Positions 1 to 4,563 of a stretch of DNA of 9,664 bases are shown piece after piece (positions within the stretch are counted from its first letter, which is position 1; each line of letters opens with the position of its first letter). Origin of the DNA: Chloroflexota bacterium. GTDB taxonomy: Bacteria > Chloroflexota > Dehalococcoidia > Tepidiformales > Tepidiformaceae. The position numbers were made by a program, and so were the translations under genes. Under the pieces are notes generated by a model. It made no database searches. It worked only from the letters and a program-made list of their open reading frames with translations, and was not told where the DNA came from. The DNA is taken from assembly GCA_021823905.1 (NCBI GenBank), contig JAKALX010000116.1:1-9664 (forward strand), written 5' to 3'.

Positions 1-154
1 CGCTCGCCCCCCGCGGCCGGTAGCGGCCCGTCTCCCACTCGCTCACCGTCTGCTGGCGAACGCCCATCTCTCGCGCGAACGCGGCCTGCGACAGACCCCT
101 CGCCTTCCGCAGCGCGGCCACTCGTTCGGCCGTCCAGTCGCGCCCTTCGCCCAC
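1..154 (-). CDS. XRE-family helix-turn-helix regulator, N-terminal part (cut by window edge)
   Basis: Reading leftward from a GTG at 154 gives 51 codons with no stop before the edge. Residues 15-44 form a textbook Cro/C1-type HTH: LRKARGLSQAAFAREMGV, then QQTVSEWETGR, with the SQ-A-FA helix 2 and the TVS-WE recognition helix. This family consists of DNA-binding repressors or activators, often autoregulated; the rest of the protein and any partner domain lie outside the window. The GTG start is chosen because translation upstream would run into a promoter-like region holding a perfect 16-bp dyad, and because a -10-like hexamer ends 6 nt before it. There is no Shine-Dalgarno. It is the last visible minus-strand gene, 63 nt beyond the Nudix stop. 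The HTH call is firm; the target and role are unknown. Confidence 0.85.
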   Translation of the reverse strand, partial: MGEGRDWTAERVAALRKARGLSQAAFAREMGVRQQTVSEWETGRYRPRGAS

Positions 155-160
155 GCACGG

Positions 161-189
161 ACTCTACACGGTTCCGTGTAATCTCACAA
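161..189 (-). promoter_or_regulatory. Putative sigma-70-type promoter of the XRE gene
   Basis: On the minus strand TTGTGA (189-184, 4/6 to the -35 consensus) is followed after exactly 17 nt by TAGAGT (166-161, 4/6 to the -10 consensus), then 6 nt and the GTG start. The first transcribed base would fall at or next to the start codon, so the mRNA is probably leaderless. Confidence 0.5.
165..180. promoter_or_regulatory. Perfect 16-bp dyad, probable operator of the XRE regulator
   Basis: TACACGG-TT-CCGTGTA is a perfect inverted repeat with 7-bp arms and a 2-bp centre. It fills most of the spacer between the putative -35 and -10 of the XRE gene and overlaps the first bases of the -10. Its size and position suit a Cro/C1-like dimer repressing its own promoter. 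Binding by the adjacent gene product is inferred, not shown. Confidence 0.6.
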
Positions 190-217
190 CCGCTGGCTGT
201 CGGGCCACTCCCACGCC

Positions 218-1075
218 TCAGTGAAAGAGCGCGCGGTAAGCGGGGCTGGCGAAGAAGTCGGCGAGCACCCGCCGGGCATGTGCCGGGATGGCGATCGCGG
301 CAAGCTCGTCGGGGGCGAAGTAGCGCATCGCCTGGCCCTCGCGCACGTCGATCGCCTCCTCCGCGATGTCCGGATCCCCGAAATACACGTGGAACACGTC
401 GGTCAGTGACGTCGGAAGGTCCGGGTCGCGCCGGTAGACGCGGTACAGCTGCAGCTCCTCCAGCACCACGCCCGTCTCCTCCTCGAACTCGCGGAAGGCG
501 GCCGCGTCGGGCGCCTCGCCCGGGTGCACGAGCCCCCCGGGCAGCGACCACTGGTCCGGGTACCGCTCCGGCGGCAGGTCCGCGTCTCGCAACTGGAGGA
601 GCACCCGCCCCCAGCGGTCCAGCGCCACCACGCCGGCGCCTGCGCGGTACGGCGCCTGCAGTGCCACCGTCCCGCGGTAGTGGTCGCTGGCCAGGAATCG
701 CTCGACGATCTGCCGCGACACCGGGTTCATTCGCAGCTCCGCGATCTGCTCCGGCAGCCAGTACTGGAAGTCCAGCCCTTCGTTGACGGCCATCCGCTCA
801 CGCGGCACGACGTCGTCGGCGAAGAAGACGTGAAGGTCCGAAGACAGCTCCGGGTATTCCTCGCGAGAAACGACCGCGAAGAACCGCAGCCGCTCCAGCC
901 GCGCGCCCGTCTCCTCCGCGAACTCGCGCAGCGCCGTTTCCCGCGGCGTCTCCTCGCCCTCGCTCCGGCCGCCCGGCGGCGCCCACCGCCCGACGCCTTC
1001 CGGCGGGACGTCGTCGTCGCGCTGCTGGAGAAGCACCGCGCCCCCCGGCGCGATCAGAAACACCACTGAACCCAT
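218..1075 (-). CDS. Tandem two-domain Nudix hydrolase
   Basis: The 285-aa protein contains two complete Nudix folds in tandem. Nudix box 1 starts at Gly36 and follows G-x5-E-x7-REFAEETG (Glu42, Arg50, Glu51, Glu54, Glu55). Box 2 starts at Gly181 with Glu187 and REFEEETG at 195-202. Each box is preceded by a similar strand-loop (VLLQQRDDDVPPE and VLLQLRDADLPPE), so the protein looks like an internal duplication. Nudix enzymes hydrolyse nucleoside diphosphates linked to another moiety using Mg2+ or Mn2+ held by the box glutamates; both boxes keep these residues, so both halves may be active. The substrate cannot be told. A GTG at 1081 would add two residues, but the ATG at 1075 sits 6 nt after a good promoter match, so I prefer it. 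No Shine-Dalgarno is visible. Confidence 0.9.
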   Translation of the reverse strand: MGSVVFLIAPGGAVLLQQRDDDVPPEGVGRWAPPGGRSEGEETPRETALREFAEETGARLERLRFFAVVSREEYPELSSDLHVFFADDVVPRERMAVNEGLDFQYWLPEQIAELRMNPVSRQIVERFLASDHYRGTVALQAPYRAGAGVVALDRWGRVLLQLRDADLPPERYPDQWSLPGGLVHPGEAPDAAAFREFEEETGVVLEELQLYRVYRRDPDLPTSLTDVFHVYFGDPDIAEEAIDVREGQAMRYFAPDELAAIAIPAHARRVLADFFASPAYRALFH

Positions 1076-1081
1076 GAGCAC

Positions 1082-1110
1082 AGTAGAGAGTGACCGGCAG
1101 CCAGTGACAA
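1082..1110 (-). promoter_or_regulatory. Putative promoter of the Nudix gene
   Basis: Minus-strand TTGTCA (1110-1105, 5/6 to the -35 consensus), a 17-nt spacer, and TCTACT (1087-1082, 4/6 to the -10 consensus) lie exactly 6 nt before the ATG at 1075. This is the same geometry as at the XRE gene. It supports a leaderless mRNA and the choice of ATG 1075 over GTG 1081. Confidence 0.5.
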
Positions 1111-1138
1111 GCGCCTCGCGCCTCGCGCCTTGCGCCTA
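1111..1138. repeat. Heptanucleotide tandem repeat, four units of GCGCCTN
   Basis: Four consecutive 7-bp units, GCGCCTC, GCGCCTC, GCGCCTT and GCGCCTA, fill the spacer between gerW and the Nudix gene. The last unit contains the gerW stop codon (TAG on the minus strand at 1138-1136), and the first unit abuts the putative Nudix -35. It is a short tandem repeat that could change copy number by slippage without altering either protein. Confidence 0.85.
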
Positions 1139-1546
1139 TCCCCTGAGCAACCGCCGCACGCCTCGCAGCAACACCCAGGCCGAGAACGTCCCGGCGACGA
1201 TGAGCGGCACGACCGGCGGCGGAACCCGGTGAAAGACGGCCGATCCGTCGCGCACCTCGATGAACCCGACCGGCGAGGCGATCACCCCGCCCCCGCCGCC
1301 CGAGCCTTCGCCCGTGTCCACGCCGCCGCCCGTCTTCGATCCCGAGCCGGCGCCGCCGCCGAAGCCCCAGCGCATCGCCGCCACCGGAATGACGGTGACC
1401 CCCGAACGGACCACCGCTTCGCCGAAGACCGCGCTCGCGGACGCCTTCGCTCCCAGCCGGCCCGCGAGCGTATCGAGGACGCGGTTGCTGCCCCCCGTCG
1501 CCGCCTCCTCGGCTTCGCGGATGACCCTGCTGATGTCTTCGTCCAT
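1136..1546 (-). CDS. GerW/YtfJ-family protein with C-terminal membrane segment
   Basis: This 136-aa protein matches the Spore_YtfJ (GerW) family pattern. An acidic N-terminal helix (MDEDISRVIREAEEA) leads to VFGEAVVRSGVTVIPVAAMRWGFG at 40-63, then a glycine-rich stretch (63-87), then GVIASPVGFIEVRDG (87-101). Residues 111-127 are hydrophobic and followed by arginines (RGVRRLLRG), which reads as a single C-terminal membrane segment with a basic inner tail. In Bacillus GerW is needed for spore germination, but family members are widespread in bacteria that do not sporulate, where their role is unknown. The ATG at 1546 is fixed by an AGGAGG 6 nt upstream. The same reading frame stays open far upstream through the antisense of mtaB, but that is a GC-bias artefact. 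The gene is divergent from mtaB. Confidence 0.85.
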   Translation of the reverse strand: MDEDISRVIREAEEAATGGSNRVLDTLAGRLGAKASASAVFGEAVVRSGVTVIPVAAMRWGFGGGAGSGSKTGGGVDTGEGSGGGGGVIASPVGFIEVRDGSAVFHRVPPPVVPLIVAGTFSAWVLLRGVRRLLRG

Positions 1547-1552
1547 GGGGCG

Positions 1553-1558
1553 CCTCCT
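1553..1558 (-). promoter_or_regulatory. Strong Shine-Dalgarno of gerW
   Basis: AGGAGG on the minus strand, 6 nt before the ATG at 1546. It decides the start, because the frame is open for hundreds of codons upstream. It also contrasts with the Nudix, XRE and mtaB genes nearby, which have none. Confidence 0.85.
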
Positions 1559-1639
1559 CTGCGCGTTGTTCCCACCACTGTCGCGCGGCGGATCCGGCCT
1601 GGCAATCACCCTTCGTCCGTCCAGCGCGGTCCCCACGCC

Positions 1640-1651
1640 CGTTCGCGAACG
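1640..1651. repeat. 12-bp perfect palindrome between gerW and mtaB
   Basis: CGTTCGCGAACG is a perfect 12-bp palindrome in the 132-bp divergent spacer, 16-27 nt upstream of the putative mtaB -10 and so around its -35 zone. It could be a dimer-binding site. A palindrome of this length is expected a few times by chance in 10 kb, so the call is weak. Confidence 0.3.
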
Positions 1652-1666
1652 AGCCGCGGCACGCTC

Positions 1667-1672
1667 TACCAT
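1667..1672 (+). promoter_or_regulatory. Putative -10 element of mtaB
   Basis: TACCAT (4/6 to the consensus) ends 6 nt before the mtaB ATG, as at the XRE, Nudix and vapB genes. No convincing -35 is visible 16-19 nt upstream, and there is no Shine-Dalgarno. The consistent spacing, rather than the hexamer itself, is the argument for it. Confidence 0.35.
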
Positions 1673-1678
1673 TGCCCA

Positions 1679-2971
1679 ATGGCCGGACGTCCCCTCGCCG
1701 CGATCCTCACCCTCGGCTGCAAGCTCAACCTTGCCGACAGCGAGGAGATCGCGCGCGGCCTGCGCGCGGCTGGCTACGACGTCATTGACCACGTCTGCGA
1801 GGCGGACGCCTTCGTTGTCAATACCTGCTCCGTCACCCACGTCGCCGACCAGAAGTCCCGCCGCCTGATCCGCTCCGTCCGCCGCCTGTCGCCCCACGCG
1901 GCCGTCGCCGTTACGGGCTGCTTCCCGCAGTCCGCCGGCGAAGACGCAGCCCTGGCCCTCGGCGCGGACCTCGTCGTCGGCACCCGCGACGCCGGCAAGT
2001 CCCGGCTCGTCGAGTTCATGCTCGGCAGGCTCGCCACCGCGGCCCCTCTGTCCCATGAGGCGGCCCCAGCTCCGCGGCTCCACACGCGCGCCTTCGTGAA
2101 GGCTCAGGAAGGCTGCAACGACGTTTGCGCCTTCTGCGTCGTCCCCCAGACGCGCGGCCGCGAGGAATCCCGCCCGGTCGTCCAGGTGGTGGCCGAGGTC
2201 GAACGAGCCGTTGAAACCGGCGCGCGCGAGGTCGTGATCACCGGCACCCAGCTTGGCGCCTGGGGACGTGACCTCGATCCGCCGCGCCAACCCCATCACC
2301 TGATCGCCGGACTCCTCGAACGCACCGACGTCCCTCGCCTCCGCTTTAGCTCGCTCCAGCCCCAGGACATCACTCCCGAGCTGCTCGGGCTCTGGGCTGA
2401 CCCCCGGCTGATGCCCCACTTCCACCTCGCCCTCCAGTCCGGCAGCCAGCGGGTCCTCGAAACCATGCGCCGACGCTATTCCCGCCGCGACTTTCTGGAG
2501 GCCACGGAGCGGATCAATGCCGCCATCCCGGGCGCGGCCATCACGACCGACGTGATCGCCGGCTTCCCTGGTGAGACCGAAGAGGAGTTCGAGGACACGC
2601 TTGCCCTCTGCCGCGAAGTCGGCTTCGCCCGGTTGCACTGCTTCCCCTACTCTTCGCGGAACCGCACCCTCGCCGCCCGTCTTCCCGGCCAGCTCCCCGA
2701 CGCCACCCGTAAAGCTCGCATGGAGCGCCTGCTTGCGCTCGGCGACGAGCTCTCGGCGGCGTTCCGCCAGCGCTTCCGCGCGACCGTGCGCCCCGTGCTC
2801 TGGGAGGGCGAGCGGACGTTCGCCGGCGAACGCCTCTGGCAGGGGCATACCGACAACTACCTGACCGTGTATATGTCCGGTAAGAATCTCCACAACCATC
2901 TGACCCCCGTCTTGATCGGCGAGGTGTACCATGATGGTGTCCGGGGAAACCTCCCCGGGGAGGCAGTATGA
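1679..2971 (+). CDS. mtaB: tRNA (N6-threonylcarbamoyladenosine37) methylthiotransferase MtaB
   Basis: This 430-aa radical-SAM methylthiotransferase converts t6A37 to ms2t6A37 in tRNAs that read ANN codons, which tightens decoding. The N-terminal UPF0004 domain has its three cluster cysteines: Cys14 in TLGCKLNLADSE, Cys50 in VVNTCSVTHVADQKSRR and Cys81 in VTGCFPQ. The radical-SAM CxxxCxxC is Cys146-Cys150-Cys153 in EGCNDVCAFCVVPQTRG. Later SAM-domain landmarks are GTQLGAWGRDL, FSSLQP, LALQSGSQRVLETMRRRY and TTDVIAGFPGETEEEF. The C-terminus (about 366-430) is TRAM-like, with the HTDNYLTV motif. The TLGCK-N and ADQKSRR signatures point to MtaB rather than MiaB or RimO. Length is close to the B. 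subtilis enzyme. The ATG at 1679 immediately precedes the conserved N-terminus; the open frame upstream is antisense to gerW. It is the first gene of a four-gene operon, and its stop overlaps the next start (ATGA). Confidence 0.95.
   Translation: MAGRPLAAILTLGCKLNLADSEEIARGLRAAGYDVIDHVCEADAFVVNTCSVTHVADQKSRRLIRSVRRLSPHAAVAVTGCFPQSAGEDAALALGADLVVGTRDAGKSRLVEFMLGRLATAAPLSHEAAPAPRLHTRAFVKAQEGCNDVCAFCVVPQTRGREESRPVVQVVAEVERAVETGAREVVITGTQLGAWGRDLDPPRQPHHLIAGLLERTDVPRLRFSSLQPQDITPELLGLWADPRLMPHFHLALQSGSQRVLETMRRRYSRRDFLEATERINAAIPGAAITTDVIAGFPGETEEEFEDTLALCREVGFARLHCFPYSSRNRTLAARLPGQLPDATRKARMERLLALGDELSAAFRQRFRATVRPVLWEGERTFAGERLWQGHTDNYLTVYMSGKNLHNHLTPVLIGEVYHDGVRGNLPGEAV
2941..2958 (+). promoter_or_regulatory. 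Hairpin at the end of mtaB that overlaps the amaP ribosome-binding site
   Basis: CCGGGGA (2941-2947) pairs perfectly with TCCCCGG (2952-2958) across the loop AACC. The right arm covers the first two bases of the GGGGAGG Shine-Dalgarno (2957-2963) of the next gene. An overlapping 14-bp palindrome, CCTCCCCGGGGAGG (2950-2963), gives a competing self-complementary element. Ribosomes finishing mtaB would melt the hairpin, which would couple downstream translation to it. This is inferred from complementarity; folding was not computed. Confidence 0.5.
2957..2963 (+). promoter_or_regulatory. Shine-Dalgarno of the AmaP-like gene
   Basis: GGGGAGG lies 4 nt before the ATG at 2968, inside the last codons of mtaB. 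It fixes the start of the following gene, whose ATG overlaps the mtaB TGA. Confidence 0.8.
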
Positions 2972-3660
2972 ACGGACTGCGGCGTGCCCTTCTCATCGTC
3001 TACAGCCTGCTCTTGATCGCCGCCGCCGGCGGTCTCATAGCGCTCGCCTGGACCCAGGACAAGAAGCTCGACCTCACCGCCCGGAGCTTCAACCTCCAGG
3101 CGATGGTCTCGAGCAGCGACAACGCAAGGTACGCGGCGACCGCCGTCTTCGGCGCGGTCGCCCTGGTCGGGTTGATCACGCTCATGGTCGCCGTCCTGCG
3201 CGAAGGCGGCGGGACCAGCAAGGGCGCCCTGCGCATGCGCCAGGCCGACGGCGGCACCGTCGAGGTCACGGCGGTCGCGATCGAGAACCTCCTTCGCGAC
3301 GAGCTCGAGCGCCTGCCCGAGGTTCGCCGGGTCGTTCCAAGGGTTCGCCTCAATGCGGGCGCCGTCGACACCTTCCTCGACGCCACAATCGAACCCAGCG
3401 CGAGCATTGCCCACGTCACCACAGTGCTCGGCCAGGGCGTCGCCGGCGTTCTGCGCGACCAGGTTGGCGTCACCAACATCCGCCGCCCGAACGTGCGCAT
3501 CAGCTACGAAGAGGTGAACGCCCGGCCGGGCGCTTCGGCGCCGCGTGCGAAGCCCCAGGCGTCTGCGCCGCCGCCTGAGCCGCCGCTGCCCGCGCCGCCC
3601 GCCCACGCGGTCGCCTCGACGCCGCCACGCGGGGAGGACGGCGGCGCTGCCCATGAGTGA
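2968..3660 (+). CDS. AmaP-like (alkaline-shock anchor, Asp23-type) membrane protein
   Basis: This 230-aa protein has two N-terminal membrane helices (about 6-28 and 57-78) separated by a polar loop. A cytoplasmic region at about 84-185 follows, with the strand-helix pattern of Asp23/Gls24 domains (GTVEVTAVAIENLLRDELE, then VPRVRLN, then VRISYEEV). The tail (187-230) is rich in Pro and Ala and looks disordered. AmaP proteins anchor Asp23-family envelope-stress proteins at the membrane; here one chain holds both the anchor and an Asp23-like domain. Its ATG overlaps the mtaB stop by 4 nt, with a good Shine-Dalgarno, and its end overlaps scpB by 8 nt. The family call rests on topology and pattern, not on an alignment. 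The Pro-rich tail might be a linker or partner-binding segment. Confidence 0.7.
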   Translation: MNGLRRALLIVYSLLLIAAAGGLIALAWTQDKKLDLTARSFNLQAMVSSSDNARYAATAVFGAVALVGLITLMVAVLREGGGTSKGALRMRQADGGTVEVTAVAIENLLRDELERLPEVRRVVPRVRLNAGAVDTFLDATIEPSASIAHVTTVLGQGVAGVLRDQVGVTNIRRPNVRISYEEVNARPGASAPRAKPQASAPPPEPPLPAPPAHAVASTPPRGEDGGAAHE

Positions 3661-4207
3661 AGCTCCCGCGCCGCCTTCGGCCGATGATCTGCCCCGTGTC
3701 CTCGAGGCCCTCCTCTTCGTTGCCGAGGAGCCCCAGCCCGTGAGCGCCCTCGCCGCCGCGACCGGCGTGACTGACGGCGCCGTGCGCAAAGCGCTCGAAC
3801 GCCTGGCCCGCGATTGCGAGTCGCGCGGCGTCCGCCTGATGGAAGACGGCCAGCGGTTCCAGCTCGTCAGCGCGCCCGACTGCGCCCCCTACGTCGAGCA
3901 GCTGCTCGGGAACGCCGCCGCCACCCGTCTCTCTCGCGCCGCCCTCGAGACGCTCACGATCGTCGCCTACCGCCAGCCCTGTAGCCGCGCCGAGATCGAA
4001 GCGCTCCGGGGCGTCAACAGCGACAAGCTCGTCACCATGCTCGAGCAGCGCGGTCTCGTAGACCTCGCCGGGATCGGCGACGGCCCCGGCCGGCCGAAGC
4101 TCTATCGCACGACGATGAAGTTCCTCGAGCACTTCGGCATCGGCAGCCCGCGCGAGCTGCCGCCGCTCCCCGGCGTCGAAGAGCCCCTCGCCGAAGCCGA
4201 AATCTAG
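3653..4207 (+). CDS. scpB: Segregation and condensation protein B
   Basis: This 184-aa protein is a normal-length ScpB, the paired winged-helix subunit that joins ScpA (kleisin) to form the SMC condensin complex for chromosome compaction and segregation in the cytoplasm. The first winged helix (about 13-75) begins LPRVLEALLFVAEEPQPV. The second (about 92-165) has the family hallmarks LSRAALETLTIVAYRQP, RGVNSDKLVTMLEQRGLV and GRPKLYRTTMKFLEHFGI. The ATG at 3653 overlaps the upstream TGA by 8 nt, so it is probably translated by coupling; GGGGAGG at 3631-3637 is rather far away. ScpA usually lies next to scpB but is not in this window, so it must be encoded elsewhere. The next gene starts 1 nt after the stop. 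Confidence 0.95.
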   Translation: MSEAPAPPSADDLPRVLEALLFVAEEPQPVSALAAATGVTDGAVRKALERLARDCESRGVRLMEDGQRFQLVSAPDCAPYVEQLLGNAAATRLSRAALETLTIVAYRQPCSRAEIEALRGVNSDKLVTMLEQRGLVDLAGIGDGPGRPKLYRTTMKFLEHFGIGSPRELPPLPGVEEPLAEAEI

Positions 4208-4208
4208 C

Positions 4209-4496
4209 GTGACCGTCGCCGTCGTTCGAATCCGCCTGCGCCTCCCCTCCCGCACGCTCAAGGAGAAGCGCGCGATCGTGAAGTCCGTCGCCGAGCGGCT
4301 GCGTCAGCGCTTCAACGCCTCGGTCGCCGAGGTCGACGAACTGGACAGCCCCGGGATGGCCGTCGTCGCCGCCGCCTGCCTCTCGAACAACGGCCGCCAC
4401 GCGGACGAGCAGGCCCAGGCGATTGTCGCGGCTGTCAGCGCCTGGCGCCTCGACGCCGAGCTGCTCGACGTCGAGACCGAGCTGTTCACCCTGTAG
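4209..4496 (+). CDS. DUF503 (YlxP-like) family protein
   Basis: This 95-aa protein matches the DUF503 pattern throughout: RIRLRLPSRTLKEKRAIVKS, then RLRQRFNASVAEVDELD, then the C-terminal LLDVETELF. DUF503 proteins are small ferredoxin-like-fold proteins of unknown function, in Firmicutes usually found beside rbfA and infB in ribosome and translation operons. Here the gene lies 1 nt after the scpB stop, starting with GTG and without its own Shine-Dalgarno. This implies reinitiation by ribosomes leaving scpB. It is the last gene of the operon, with a hairpin 21 nt past its stop. The family call is firm; the function is not known. Confidence 0.9.
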   Translation: MTVAVVRIRLRLPSRTLKEKRAIVKSVAERLRQRFNASVAEVDELDSPGMAVVAAACLSNNGRHADEQAQAIVAAVSAWRLDAELLDVETELFTL

Positions 4497-4517
4497 GCCG
4501 GCCCGGCTGAACGAGGA

Positions 4518-4538
4518 AGGCCGCCCGGTGGGCGGCCT
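4518..4538. terminator. Hairpin between convergent operon end and TIG gene
   Basis: AGGCCGCCC and GGGCGGCCT form a perfect 9-bp stem with a GGT loop. AGGA (4514-4517) can extend it by pairing with TCCT (4540-4543) across a one-base bulge. It lies between the DUF503 stop and the stop of the opposing TIG gene, so it could end transcripts from both sides. There is no T-run on either side, so it may act as an mRNA 3'-end stabiliser instead. Confidence 0.65.
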
Positions 4539-4563
4539 CTCCTGAGTTGCGAAACGCTTGCGT

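Noticed and set aside
1640..1651. LexA-type SOS box
   Set aside because: The palindrome reads GTTC-GC-GAAC, the reverse arrangement of the GAAC-N4-GTTC box of Gram-positive LexA sites, and the spacing is wrong.
1130..1678. In-frame N-terminal extension of mtaB by 183 codons
   Set aside because: It is antisense to gerW, is Arg/Pro/His low-complexity, and the MtaB family begins right at the ATG at 1679.
1136..2932. A 598-codon minus-strand open frame spanning gerW and all of mtaB antisense
   Set aside because: Only the last 136 codons look like a protein family (GerW), and they have their own strong Shine-Dalgarno. The rest is the antisense of mtaB, kept open by G/C-biased third positions.
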